This document shows, piece after piece, positions 8,391 through 16,700 of a stretch of 64,000 nt of DNA. Each line of letters opens with the position of its first letter. Positions within the stretch are counted from its first letter, which is position 1. Both the position numbers and the translations under genes were made by a program. The DNA lies in assembly GCA_031261425.1 (NCBI GenBank), contig JAISJR010000049.1:52525-116524 (forward strand). Reading direction: 5' to 3'. Source of the stretch: Planctomycetota bacterium (GTDB taxonomy: Bacteria > Planctomycetota > SZUA-567). The notes below the pieces were generated by a model. It was not told the DNA's origin, did not search any database, and worked only from the letters and a program-made list of their open reading frames with translations.

Positions 8391-10073
8391 TCAATCCAAG
8401 AACTTTTTGCGAAACGCGGCGAATGCTTCGCGAATGCCGTCTTTGGTGCTGTCGCTGATATCGCCGCTGTTACGGATGGCTTCTAAATAATCGCCTTTTT
8501 CGGCGCGCAGGTATTCCAAAAATTCTCTTTCAAAACGCAACACGCTCTCAACTTTCAAACCGTCCAACAAACCGTCCACGCCGAGGAAAATACTTATCAC
8601 CTGCTCCTCGACCGGCAACGGCTGATATTGTTGCTGTTTCAGAATTTCAACCAGCCGCGCGCCGCGATTTAATTGATTTTTCGTTACTTGGTCGAGGTCG
8701 GAGCCGAATTGCGCGAACGCTTCCAACTCGCGATATTGCGCCAAATCAAGTTTCAAACTGCCCGACACTTTTTTCATCGCTTTAATCTGCGCCGCGCCGC
8801 CGACGCGCGACACCGAAATGCCGACGTTCATCGCCGGACGCACGCCGGAGAAAAACAAATTGCTCTCCAAGAAAATCTGACCGTCCGTAATCGAAATCAC
8901 GTTCGTCGGAATATACGCCGACACGTCGCCGGCTTGCGTTTCAATAATCGGCAACGCCGTCAACGACCCGCCCGTGCCCGCGACTTTCGCCAACTTCTTA
9001 AACGACATCGCCGCGAGGTCTTTTTCGGCGTCCATTTTGCCCGGAGCGCCTTTATACACTTTGCCGTTGGCGGCGTCTTTCCGGCTTACTTCGCCGTCCG
9101 TTTTTTCATCGACGATAACGTATTCTTCCGCGAGTTTCACGGCGCGTTCCAACAACCGCGAGTGTAAATAGAACACGTCGCCCGGATACGCTTCGCGCCC
9201 CGGCGGGCGGCGCAACAACAACGACATTTCGCGATACGCCCAGGCGTGTTTCGACAAATCGTCATAGACAACCAATACGTGTTTGCCGAGATTCATAAAG
9301 TATTCGCCAATCGTTACGCCGGTGTAAGGCGCGAGATATTGTTGCGGCGCCTGGTCGGACGCCGTCGCGCTCACCACCACCGTGTAAGCCAACGCGCCCT
9401 CTTTTTGCAAAACGTTAATCAACCGCGCCACCGTCGAGCGTTTTTGTCCAATCGCGACATAGACGCAAATCACGTCAAGATGCTCGTATTTGCCGTCCCA
9501 ATTTTTATTTTGGTTGAGAATAGTGTCGAGCGCAATCGCCGTTTTGCCGGTCTGCCGGTCGCCGATAATCAGTTCGCGCTGACCGCGCCCAATCGGCGTC
9601 ATCGCGTCGATACACTTCAAACCGGTCTGCAACGGCTCGGCGACCGACTGCCGGTCCACGATGCCCGGCGCGATGCGCTCCACCGGCATTTTTTCTTTCG
9701 TTTCAATCGCGCTCTTGCCGTCCAACGGATTGCACAGCGCGTCCACGACGCGCCCCAACAACGCCTCGCCGACCGGAATGTTCGAGATGTTGCCGGTGCG
9801 CTTAACCGTATCGCCTTCTTTGATGCCCACATCGGAACCGAGCAACACGACGCCGATATTGTCCTCTTCGAGGTTTTGCGCCAGCCCCATTACGCCGCCG
9901 GGAAATTCCAATAACTCGCCGGAACGCACTTTCGCCAAACCGTGCACCCGCGCGATGCCGTCGCCGACCTGCAACACCTCGCCGACTTCCGCCATATCCG
10001 CGTTGCGATTGTATTCGAGAATTTCCTGCTTAATCAGCGCACTGACTTCTTCGGGATTGAGTTTCATTTGCAT
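8391..10073 (-). CDS. atpA: F1 ATP synthase subunit alpha
   Basis: Non-catalytic nucleotide-binding subunit of F1. Seen are the P-loop GDRQTGKTA (about residue 172), the family phrases GEYFMN and [26 protein letters not shown], and the ending [34 protein letters not shown]. At 560 residues it is longer than the usual 500-515. The extra length is an insertion of roughly 40 residues (about 320-358, [16 protein letters not shown]...) just before GGSLTALP. Start: ATG at 10073 with AAGGA seven bases upstream; a second ATG two codons on is possible. It is the last gene of the minus-strand atp block. Confidence 0.95.
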   Translation of the reverse strand: MQMKLNPEEVSALIKQEILEYNRNADMAEVGEVLQVGDGIARVHGLAKVRSGELLEFPGGVMGLAQNLEEDNIGVVLLGSDVGIKEGDTVKRTGNISNIPVGEALLGRVVDALCNPLDGKSAIETKEKMPVERIAPGIVDRQSVAEPLQTGLKCIDAMTPIGRGQRELIIGDRQTGKTAIALDTILNQNKNWDGKYEHLDVICVYVAIGQKRSTVARLINVLQKEGALAYTVVVSATASDQAPQQYLAPYTGVTIGEYFMNLGKHVLVVYDDLSKHAWAYREMSLLLRRPPGREAYPGDVFYLHSRLLERAVKLAEEYVIVDEKTDGEVSRKDAANGKVYKGAPGKMDAEKDLAAMSFKKLAKVAGTGGSLTALPIIETQAGDVSAYIPTNVISITDGQIFLESNLFFSGVRPAMNVGISVSRVGGAAQIKAMKKVSGSLKLDLAQYRELEAFAQFGSDLDQVTKNQLNRGARLVEILKQQQYQPLPVEEQVISIFLGVDGLLDGLKVESVLRFEREFLEYLRAEKGDYLEAIRNSGDISDSTKDGIREAFAAFRKKFLD

Positions 10074-10150
10074 CTTATATTCCTTTACGCGCACGGGATA
10101 AATCTAACGACAGGCACCCACTAAATCATTATTGCAAAATACGAACAACG

Positions 10151-10708
10151 CTATTTTCTCAACGTCTCTCGCAACCGCGCCAGCCGACCTTTGACGGTTT
10201 CGTCCAGCATCATATCGCCGATTTTCACGCGCACGCCGGCAATCAGCCCGCGATTGACGCCGACCATCAGCCGCACTTTTTTACCGAGTTTTTTCTCTAA
10301 CGATTTTATCAATTGTTCGCGGTCGGCATCGTCCAAACGTTTCGCCGACTGCACCTGGGCTTCGTAAATGTTTTCAAATTCCATCGAAATTTCGGCGTAA
10401 TTACGCATAATCGCGCTAATTAAGCCGACGCGCCGGTGGCGAAGCAGGACGTTCAAAAACTCCGACACGATTTTACCGATTTGCAATTTTTCGCACAAAA
10501 CATCCGTCATTTCGATTTTATCTTTGAGCGACACCGTCGGCGTTTCTAAAAAGTCCAACAATTCCGGCACCGAAATATCGCCGGCGTCGGGGTCCAAAAT
10601 ATCCGCCAGCCGCAACATATCGACGTGCGTCCGCTCCAATTCTTTCTTTTCCGTCGCCGCCGCCACCAACCCTTTGGCATAGCGAATCGCTATCACGTCT
10701 TGAATCAC
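10151..10708 (-). CDS. atpH: F1 ATP synthase subunit delta
   Basis: Links F1 to the peripheral stalk. The 185-residue protein has the conserved opening AIRYAKGL and a C-terminal half with LIAGVRVKIGDMMLDETVKGRL, which matches the family ending GG.....GD..iD.Sv..rL. The start is a GTG preceded by AGAGGG at seven bases; the longer in-frame ATG version lacks a ribosome-binding site. It sits between atpF' and atpA, the usual order. Confidence 0.92.
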   Translation of the reverse strand: MIQDVIAIRYAKGLVAAATEKKELERTHVDMLRLADILDPDAGDISVPELLDFLETPTVSLKDKIEMTDVLCEKLQIGKIVSEFLNVLLRHRRVGLISAIMRNYAEISMEFENIYEAQVQSAKRLDDADREQLIKSLEKKLGKKVRLMVGVNRGLIAGVRVKIGDMMLDETVKGRLARLRETLRK

Positions 10709-10736
10709 GGTAATTCCCTCTTTTTTTAAGAGCAAT

Positions 10737-10838
10737 TACAGATTAAAAATTAAAAATAGTGGATTGGACTTAAAAATGGCGCGAAGCGAATTTGAAAATC
10801 AAACTCCACAATTTTTAATTCGTAATTTTTAATTTCGT
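10737..10838. repeat. AT-rich imperfect inverted repeat inside the atp operon (copy 1)
   Basis: AAAAATTAAAAATAGTGGA on the left faces TCCACAATTTTTAATTCG on the right around a GCGCGAAGCG core. The same design recurs at 11452-11552, 28997-29099, 42665-42765 and partly at 25726-25800 and 60276-60350. It lies between atpF' and atpH and could fold in the mRNA. Confidence 0.75.
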
Positions 10839-10839
10839 A

Positions 10840-11415
10840 TCACTGGGTCATCGTTTTGAGGATGTCGCCAAAAACCTTTTTCCGGTCGGCGTCCGTTAAT
10901 TTGCCGCGCATAGTTTTTTCCGCTTCGGCAAAGGCGTCGTTCAACAATTTATTGTGTAGTTCCCTCTTCGCTCGCTCAACTTCCGCCGCCGCGTCGCGCT
11001 CAATATCGGCAATCGCCTGCTGGGCGTCCGCGTGCGCGCTTGCAAGTATCGCTTGCTTTTCCGAAGCGATTTGCGTCGTCATCGACGACATCACTTGCGT
11101 CCGTTCGTCTTCTAATTGCGCCTCCATTTCCGCTTCGTAGTCCTCAAACTCCTGCGCCGAGTTATTGGCGGCGCGCGCTTCTCTCAATTTTTTCGCCGTG
11201 TCCGCCGCCGCCGCGTCTAACCCTTTCGCGACCATCTCCTTAAACCCTAACCACAACAGCGTGAAAACAATAATCGCGTTGTAAAGCGTGAACCAATACG
11301 ACCAGTCAATTTCCACGGTCGGCGAATTGCGCAAACACAAAAAAACAATAGTCAACGCCACGTAAATGACGCCAAAGACGATACCGGCTATTTTGACTTT
11401 TGCCAATGGCGACAT
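10840..11415 (-). CDS. atpF: F0 ATP synthase subunit b, second copy (b')
   Basis: Peripheral stalk subunit of 191 residues. It has two hydrophobic segments (about 8-28 and 38-58), then a long charged coiled coil rich in Ala, Glu, Lys and Arg (about 65-175), and a short C-terminal ending FGDILKTMTQ. Standard b subunits have one membrane helix, so the first is extra. The start ATG 11415 has AGGTGGG upstream. With the neighbouring gene at 11559 it makes a b/b' pair, implying a heterodimeric stalk. The choice of which is b and which b' is arbitrary here. Confidence 0.85.
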   Translation of the reverse strand: MSPLAKVKIAGIVFGVIYVALTIVFLCLRNSPTVEIDWSYWFTLYNAIIVFTLLWLGFKEMVAKGLDAAAADTAKKLREARAANNSAQEFEDYEAEMEAQLEDERTQVMSSMTTQIASEKQAILASAHADAQQAIADIERDAAAEVERAKRELHNKLLNDAFAEAEKTMRGKLTDADRKKVFGDILKTMTQ

Positions 11416-11451
11416 CTTGACCCACCTTTTCAAAGAGCAAAAGAGCAACTA

Positions 11452-11552
11452 AAAATTACAAATTAAAAATTAAAAATTTCGGAGTTTGATGGATAAATTC
11501 GCTTCGCGTGATTTTGATAATTACTCCGTCATTTTTAATTTTTAATTTTTAA
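11452..11552. repeat. AT-rich imperfect inverted repeat inside the atp operon (copy 2)
   Basis: Left arm AAAATTACAAATTAAAAATT, right arm ATTTTTAATTTTTAATTTTT, core CGCTTCGCG. It belongs to the same family as 10737-10838 and separates the two b-subunit genes. Confidence 0.75.
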
Positions 11553-11558
11553 TTATTT

Positions 11559-12476
11559 TTACGCACTCAACACCTTGCCGACAATTTGTTGCGCCAGCGG
11601 CGACACCTCTTGCGCCAATTTTTCTTCGGCTTCTTTTTGCGCCCGCCGGAGTTCGTTCTCCATCAGTTCGCGCGCCCGCCGCGCCTCTTCGTGCGCTTTT
11701 TTCACAATCGCGCCCGCCTCGTCCGTAACCGCGCGCCGCGCTTGGGCAAGCGCGTTCAGCCGTTGCCGCCGGATTTCGGCGCGTTCTTCCACCACTTCGG
11801 CGTCTAAGTTTTTCACCAACGCGTTAATTTCACGCCGGTTAAATTCACCGGATTCAATCTCCGCGTCCCGCTCGTCGATAATTTTTACCAACGGGTCGAA
11901 CAGAATAATTTTCAGCGCGCACAACAAACCGATGAAAATAATGATAATCATCAGCATCGTGCCGGGCTGAAGCGAAATCGTTACTCCGCTACCGGAAACT
12001 TTTAAGTCGCGCAACTTGCCGTCGCGCGCGAGCGTCGTCAAAGCGCCGGCGTCCAACTCCGTCCCCGCCTTGAAAACCGTCCCGCCGACTTGGGTGTCTT
12101 CGGCAAATTTGTAACCCAAGTGGGCGAGTTTTTGAATTTCGTCTTGCGAAACCACCGTCAAATGCCGCGCCACGTCCGGCTGGTCGGCGGCGATTTTGAG
12201 CAACGCTTCTTCGGTGAAAACTTGATTGGGGTCGGCAAAGTTGGCGTTGTGGTTGGCGGGCATCGCCAAATAATTATGGCGGGCTAAACCGCGAATATGT
12301 TCGCGAAAACGCGGGTCGTCGTGATTGAACGAGGCGCTGAAAGCGTATTCGCCTAAGGCGTTGATGACTTCGGCGTGGTAACGCGGCAACGGCACTTTGC
12401 CGATGTTGCCGGCAACGCCGAAGCAGTAAGCGATAAAAATTAAAGCCGCGACCGCGACGATAATCCGATTACCCAC
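11559..12476 (-). CDS. atpF: F0 ATP synthase subunit b with large N-terminal extension
   Basis: A 305-residue protein. The C-terminal part is a normal b subunit: membrane helix (about 173-193), then FDPLVKIIDERDAEIES and a coiled coil to KVLSA. In front lies a second membrane helix (about 4-22) and about 150 residues without similarity that I recognise, probably on the outer face. The GTG at 12476 was chosen because AAAGGGG precedes it by seven bases and it places the first helix at the N-terminus. A GTG at 12527 gives 17 more residues but has no ribosome-binding site. The gene follows atpE at 76 bases. Confidence 0.85.
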   Translation of the reverse strand: MGNRIIVAVAALIFIAYCFGVAGNIGKVPLPRYHAEVINALGEYAFSASFNHDDPRFREHIRGLARHNYLAMPANHNANFADPNQVFTEEALLKIAADQPDVARHLTVVSQDEIQKLAHLGYKFAEDTQVGGTVFKAGTELDAGALTTLARDGKLRDLKVSGSGVTISLQPGTMLMIIIIFIGLLCALKIILFDPLVKIIDERDAEIESGEFNRREINALVKNLDAEVVEERAEIRRQRLNALAQARRAVTDEAGAIVKKAHEEARRARELMENELRRAQKEAEEKLAQEVSPLAQQIVGKVLSA

Positions 12477-12552
12477 AACCCACCCCTTTCCCGCCCAAGC
12501 AAAAATTTTAGAGCAATTACCAATCACAAACCGGCGCTACACGCAAAGCGGC

Positions 12553-12801
12553 TTAACCGGCGGCGCTATACAGCAACAGCGCGATGACGAGCGAATAAAT
12601 GGCGGTTGATTCGGTAACGGCTTGCCCGATGAGCATCGTGCGGAACAGCGTCGAGTATTCTTCGGGACGGCGCGAAATGGCTTCGCACGCTTTGGCGGCG
12701 GCAAAACCTTCGCCGACGCCCGGTCCGATCGACCCCAAACCCATCGAAATGCCGGCGCCGAGATACGCCGCGCCTTTGACAATCGCTTCGCTAATCTCCA
12801 T
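12553..12801 (-). CDS. atpE: F0 ATP synthase subunit c
   Basis: An 82-residue hairpin of two membrane helices forming the rotor ring. The loop is SRRPE. The ion-binding helix reads GQAVTESTAIY with Glu64, Ser65, Thr66 and Tyr69. The first helix has GPGVGEGF with Glu31 where Ilyobacter-type sodium rings have Gln32. Two carboxylates plus Ser/Thr/Tyr match the two-carboxylate sodium site known from Fusobacterium, so sodium coupling is plausible (inference). ATG with AGGAGGGA. It is the first gene of the block; no atpB lies upstream. Confidence 0.95.
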   Translation of the reverse strand: MEISEAIVKGAAYLGAGISMGLGSIGPGVGEGFAAAKACEAISRRPEEYSTLFRTMLIGQAVTESTAIYSLVIALLLYSAAG

Positions 12802-12849
12802 ATCGTTTCCCTCCTGTGAAAAGTTTTTTGGCAAAAGTAACGGCGCGGG

Positions 12850-12877
12850 AATATAAGCAGTCCGCGCCGCGCGACAA
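12850..12877 (-). promoter_or_regulatory. Sigma-70-type promoter of atpE
   Basis: On the minus strand -35 TTGTCG (12872-12877), 16-base spacer, -10 TATATT (12850-12855). Predicted start near 12843, 42 bases before atpE. It supports an independent transcript for atpEFF'HA. Confidence 0.65.
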
Positions 12878-12995
12878 CAGATAAATCAAATTTTTTGGAA
12901 AATTTCGGTGGAAAAGGGAAAGATTGAGAATTGAGCGGAGGTTACGTTTCGCGCCGTCGGCGCGACGGTTCGAGTTGCCGGCGATTGAAAACATT

Positions 12996-14549
12996 TTACT
13001 TTGACGAAACCGGACGGAAGCCGCGTCCCCAATCGCCGGGAACGCGCATTTCAATGTTATCGACCACGCTCGGATACGGCGAACTTGGAAGCGGCGAATC
13101 GCCGGTTTGGTCGCCGGCAACCGGCACCCAGACCTTAAACGGCGGCATTGAATTGACGGTATGTTCGACCACCGGATACACCGTAACTTTGCCCATAAAA
13201 ATCAGCGAGCGTCTTTTTGATGCCGCCGTGCCGATGAGGTTGACCGCTAAAATTAAAATCAATCCGCCGGCGAAAAGTAATTTCTTACGCCGCCCTAACC
13301 GCGATTTTTCAAACCGTAACGCGGCGCGCCGCCATAATTCTATCGGATTAAGAAACAACAGCGCCAAGCCGAGATTTACCCAGAAAAATCCGCTACCGTA
13401 ACTAATGTGCGGCGCTCCGACCCACCAATACAAGATATTCGCGTTTGCCCAAACGAAGAAAAATAACGCCTGCCAACTTCGGCGCGACCGCGCGACCCGC
13501 GCCCAACCAATCACGGCAAAAATAAACGGCAAAACGCCCAGAAAAAGAAATTCGCCGGACTGAAAACTGCGGACGAGCCACGGCTTAAACCAAAACCAAA
13601 AACCGTTTTCCAACGAAGTCAGCGACCCTTCGCCCGGCATTCGCGACCACGCGGTTATCGCCAAATAATTGCCGTTCGCCTCGCCGTCCGTCATCGTCCA
13701 ATCAAACGGCATCGCCAAAAGCGGGAGCGGATAAAACGGATAACCGCTGGTGATTAAATTTCGCGCCACCCAAACTCCGAGCGCGACGGCGGCGGGCAGA
13801 ACGGCAATTGCCCAAAGCCGCCGGTTCGCCCGTTCCCGCCATAGTAAAAATAAAATCAGCCCGCCGGCGAAAAATACCGACACCGCGCCAATCGGCTTAA
13901 TCGTGAACGCGCCGACGGCAAGCAATAATAACAGCGCCATATCCGTCGATTTTCCCGCGACGCGGTCGCGGCGGTTGAGCAAATAATACGCTTCCAAAAC
14001 CACGACGGCGTTGATTAAATGCGGCGGAACGTTGTAAGAAAATCCGGGGTGATTGTGCATCGCGACATAGACGAGGTAACTCATCAACACCGCCGCGTAA
14101 AACCGCGCGCCGGTTTCACGGGCAAACAATAACTCGCGCAGAAAATAGAGCGTTGCGCCGACCAACAACAACGCCGGCATTAAAAACGCGCTTCGTTGAT
14201 TCCACCACCAATGGTCGAACAACGCGCCCAGCGAAAAATACGAGGAATTAAACGCGAGCCGCGCGTGTAAATTGCCCAGTCCGCAAACCGCGCCGTATTC
14301 TTTATACCACCGGACGATTTGCGCGTGATACAAACCGGTGTCGCCGTCCATCATCAGATAACCGTAATAATAAGACAGGTGTCGGGCGGCATAAATCACC
14401 AACACCGCCGCGACGCCGGCGAAAATAATTTTTCCGGCGCGGTCGCAATGCGCCAACCGCGAACGGTAATCGCTATAGACGAGCGGCAAACCGCACAAGC
14501 CGACCGCCGCGAAAATAATTAGCGCGATATTATTTAGCGGCGCGACCAA
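12996..14549 (-). CDS. Main body of a polytopic membrane protein, out of frame with its start (phase-variable)
   Basis: This 517-codon frame encodes at least ten hydrophobic segments. It contains the phrase DGDTGLYHAQIVRWYKEYG and then LGNLHARLAFNSSYF, which recall LIC_10190-type/GT-C membrane glycosyltransferase-like proteins of the cell envelope. The TTG at 14549 is only the track boundary: the same frame stays open through a membrane helix (NPFLYWIIGFVATSIV) into the GGTGT repeat at 14621-14715. The true N-terminus is the ATG at 14802, which is presently in another frame. One more repeat unit, or two fewer, would join them into a protein of about 603 residues. The family call is an inference. 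Confidence 0.7.
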   Translation of the reverse strand: MVAPLNNIALIIFAAVGLCGLPLVYSDYRSRLAHCDRAGKIIFAGVAAVLVIYAARHLSYYYGYLMMDGDTGLYHAQIVRWYKEYGAVCGLGNLHARLAFNSSYFSLGALFDHWWWNQRSAFLMPALLLVGATLYFLRELLFARETGARFYAAVLMSYLVYVAMHNHPGFSYNVPPHLINAVVVLEAYYLLNRRDRVAGKSTDMALLLLLAVGAFTIKPIGAVSVFFAGGLILFLLWRERANRRLWAIAVLPAAVALGVWVARNLITSGYPFYPLPLLAMPFDWTMTDGEANGNYLAITAWSRMPGEGSLTSLENGFWFWFKPWLVRSFQSGEFLFLGVLPFIFAVIGWARVARSRRSWQALFFFVWANANILYWWVGAPHISYGSGFFWVNLGLALLFLNPIELWRRAALRFEKSRLGRRKKLLFAGGLILILAVNLIGTAASKRRSLIFMGKVTVYPVVEHTVNSMPPFKVWVPVAGDQTGDSPLPSSPYPSVVDNIEMRVPGDWGRGFRPVSSK

Positions 14550-14610
14550 CGTTGCCGCCGTCGCGACAATACTTGTTGCGACAAAACCGATAATCCAGTA
14601 AAGAAAAGGA

Positions 14611-14802
14611 TTACGTGTGTGGTGTGGTGTGGTGTGGTGTGGTGTGGTGTGGTGTGGTGTGGTGTGGTGTGGTGTGGTGTGGTGTGGTGTGGTGTGGTGT
14701 GGTGTGGTGTGGTGTGGCCGCGCCGAACGCCCTGGCGAACAACGCGCCGGTGCCGGTGAGCAACAACCCGAAAATTACTACCGAGGCGATGATGGCAAGC
14801 AT
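14611..14802 (-). CDS. N-terminal part of the phase-variable membrane protein (current OFF frame)
   Basis: The ATG at 14802 has GGAG seven bases upstream. It encodes a membrane helix (MLAIIASVVIFGLLL...) and then reads the pentanucleotide repeat as Thr-Pro-His-His-Thr units. In this frame it meets TAA at 14611 immediately after the repeat. Together with 12996-14549 it forms one interrupted gene; with 20 or 17 repeat units the reading frame would be continuous. Confidence 0.7.
   Translation of the reverse strand: MLAIIASVVIFGLLLTGTGALFARAFGAATPHHTTPHHTTPHHTTPHHTTPHHTTPHHTTPHT
14621..14715 (+). repeat. Pentanucleotide microsatellite GGTGT x19
   Basis: Nineteen perfect tandem copies (95 bp), with an imperfect copy before them. 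On the coding (minus) strand it reads ACACC and has no stop codon in any frame, giving Thr/Pro/His-rich sequence. Such repeats slip during replication by whole units, changing the reading frame. Confidence 0.97.
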
Positions 14803-15065
14803 AATTATCTCCGCGCAGAGGGGCGAATAAAAACGATTGACAATGCTCTATTCAATTGCCACGCCCTTTAGGGCGTGGTGGACGGTCAAAAAAGAAAAGG
14901 GCTTTAGCCCGAAATAAAAAATGCGGTCTGATTCCATCGGCTTTAGCCAAATTATTGTTTGGGCTAAAGCCCATTATTAGTGAGAGCGCTGTCCACGCCC
15001 TAAAGGGCGTGGCAATTGAATAGAACCATCTCGCTTGGCATCAAACCCATCAATTCGTAATTAAC
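14803..15065. other. Intergenic spacer holding a palindromic element
   Basis: Between the membrane protein gene and the rpsD terminator. Nearly all of it is palindromic element copy 2 (14848-15023). No gene is seen. Confidence 0.6.
14848..15023. repeat. Palindromic intergenic element, copy 2
   Basis: Same terminal inverted repeat as copy 1 (CTATTCAATTGCCACGCC ... complement). Inner palindromes are CCACGCCCTTTAGGGCGTGG and GGGCTTTAGCCC. The spacer between inner palindromes is longer than in copy 1. Confidence 0.85.
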
Positions 15066-15097
15066 AAAAAAGGACTCCGTCTTGGGAGTCCTTTTTT
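15066..15097 (-). terminator. Bidirectional intrinsic terminator after rpsD
   Basis: A 7-bp stem GGACTCC/GGAGTCC with a six-base loop, flanked by A6 and T6, so it works on either strand. It lies 22 bases beyond the rpsD stop. Confidence 0.9.
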
Positions 15098-15118
15098 ACG
15101 CAACCTCGCGGCAAGCGA

Positions 15119-15721
15119 CTACCGGCTATAAAATTCGACGACCAACTGTTCGTTGACCGGCAGAGTCACGTCTTCGCGCTCCGGCAGACGCAACACGGTA
15201 ATCGCCCGCGTCTTGGCATCGACCGCCAACCAATCCGGCGAAGCGTAGCCGGAACGCGCCTCCAACGACGCATCGACTAATTTCCGAATCTGCTCTTTGT
15301 CCTGCACGGTGATTTTGTCGTTGACTTCGAGGACGCGCGAGGCGATGTCGCATTTTCTGCCGTTGACCAACAGATGCCCGTGCGCGACCAATTGCCGCGC
15401 GGCGGCGCGACTGTTGGCGAAGCCGCTGACGCACACCACGTTGTCCAAACGCCGCTCGCACAACACCAAAAAGTTCCGACCGGTGTCGCCTTTGATATGA
15501 CGGGCGTGGTCGAAGAAGCGGAGCATCTGCCCTTCGCGGAGTCCGTAATAGAACATAATTTTTTGTTTTTCGATGAGGCGGATGCCGTATTCGGACTGCT
15601 TACGGCGCGTAAAGTTAATCGTCTCGCGCTTGGCGAACGCTTTTTCGACGTTGCTATTGTTGAAGACGACCATTCCGAGATGGCGGCAGACCTTCGTCCG
15701 CGGTTTGGTGAAACGACCCAT
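15119..15721 (-). CDS. rpsD: 30S ribosomal protein S4
   Basis: Primary 16S rRNA-binding protein of the small subunit, 200 residues as usual. It starts MGRFTKPRTKVCRHLG and contains the S4 RNA-binding domain (RRLDNVVCVSGFANSRAAARQLVAHGHLLVNG, about 95-125). It ends LPVNEQLVVEFYSR, the family ending. ATG at 15721 with AGGAGA upstream; the longer frame to 15820 is not supported. It stands alone here, not beside rpsK/rpoA as in many genomes. Confidence 0.97.
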   Translation of the reverse strand: MGRFTKPRTKVCRHLGMVVFNNSNVEKAFAKRETINFTRRKQSEYGIRLIEKQKIMFYYGLREGQMLRFFDHARHIKGDTGRNFLVLCERRLDNVVCVSGFANSRAAARQLVAHGHLLVNGRKCDIASRVLEVNDKITVQDKEQIRKLVDASLEARSGYASPDWLAVDAKTRAITVLRLPEREDVTLPVNEQLVVEFYSR

Positions 15722-15993
15722 AACGATTTCTCTCCTAATTTGATTGCCAAAATAAAATAATAGCGCGAAACGCGGGATTAGACCGAAACCGCCGCGCCGG
15801 TCAAGAGCCGGTAACCGCAAGAACTCGTCCGCTGATTTACACGAATTAGACGAACGGCGGTCGAAAAAAGGGTTTTAAGCGGTTTAAGATTTTTAAGGTT
15901 TTAAGAACCGCAAGAACTTGACGCGCAACTCTCGCCGGCAACCGCTTTTCCCTTTTCTCGCAAAAAGCGGTTATCGAACGCTCCGCCCGCCCC
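15722..15993. other. Intergenic spacer upstream of tRNA-Glu
   Basis: No gene is seen. It contains short purine/pyrimidine repeats (for example GGTTTTAAGCGGTTTAAG) and one ACACGAATTAGACGAA motif of the dispersed family seen at 25793 and 29103. Confidence 0.5.
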
Positions 15994-16021
15994 TTGTCAG
16001 AACAACGCCGCCGCCTACAAT
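15994..16021 (+). promoter_or_regulatory. Sigma-70-type promoter of tRNA-Glu
   Basis: -35 TTGTCA (15994-15999), 16-base spacer, -10 TACAAT (16016-16021). The predicted start is about 20 bases before the tRNA. Confidence 0.75.
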
Positions 16022-16047
16022 GCGCCGTGTTTTGTCAAGCCGTTCAC

Positions 16048-16123
16048 GCCCTCATCGTCTAGGGGTCTAGGACAACAGATTCTCAGTCTGTGAACTGGGG
16101 TTCGAATCCCCATGAGGGTGCCA
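16048..16123 (+). tRNA. tRNA-Glu, anticodon CTC
   Basis: A 76-base cloverleaf with encoded CCA. The acceptor stem is GCCCTCA/TGAGGGT (first pair G-U), the anticodon stem ACAGA/TCTGT encloses loop TTCTCAG (anticodon CTC), and the T-arm GGGGTTCGAATCCCC is canonical. A 12-bp hairpin with one mismatch at 16138-16165 follows and probably ends transcription. Confidence 0.95.
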
Positions 16124-16137
16124 CCGATTTTCAGCCC

Positions 16138-16169
16138 GACTGTGTAGCGAATACGCTATACAGTCGCGA
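16138..16169 (+). terminator. Hairpin after tRNA-Glu
   Basis: GACTGTGTAGCG pairs with CGCTATACAGTC (one G-T) around loop AATA. A short CTTTT follows at 16168. It is a likely terminator or processing hairpin. Confidence 0.5.
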
Positions 16170-16267
16170 CTTTTCCCGCTTTTGCCCTCGGCGTATTCCA
16201 GCAATGTTCCGACGCCGGTAATTCTCTCTGCCCACCTTTTCGCGCATTTTCACCCAGAAAGACGGAC

Positions 16268-16689
16268 AAACACCTACTCCGTCCGATGTTCAATTAGCCG
16301 AATTAGCGGAATTGTGGTCGCGGTTGCCGGAGAAAAAACGCGACGCCATTCTAAAATTTGTTCGCCACGCCGCCACGCAATCGGCGACCGTTTCCGATGC
16401 TGTTGAGTCGGGAAAGGGGGTGGACAATGGAAACGAACCCCCGCCTTACACGCATCACGCGCGCCCGCGCCGGATGCCGCTTCCGCGCCAACGCAAAACC
16501 TACCGCGCGCCGGTTGAACGTCACTCATTCGACGACACGGCGGCGGTCGATTATTACATTTCGACGAAAACACGAATCCGCGATGTCCGCGCTTATCGTA
16601 AATGTTGGATTTTTCATCAGCCGGAAGTGTTGGCGCAAGCCCGCGTCGAGTATCAAGTGTATTTTTCCGCGCCGTGCGCCTTGCCATAG
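16268..16689 (+). pseudogene. Possible decayed gene fragment downstream of tRNA-Glu
   Basis: The plus frame after the stop upstream reads TPSDVQLAELAELWSRLPEKKRDAILKFVRHAA. This resembles the C-terminal tail of small phage-type regulators ('LW..LPE..R..IL..V'). It then continues to a stop at 16687 through less convincing sequence. There is no clear start codon or ribosome-binding site, and another frame (16427 onward) is open over the same stretch. It may be a relic of an element that used the tRNA as an attachment site. Confidence 0.3.
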
Positions 16690-16700
16690 TTGTAACTTTG

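Noticed and set aside
14615..14830. Plus-strand frames reading Cys-Gly-Val repeats through GGTGT
   Set aside because: Product of the microsatellite; no conserved sequence on either side on that strand.
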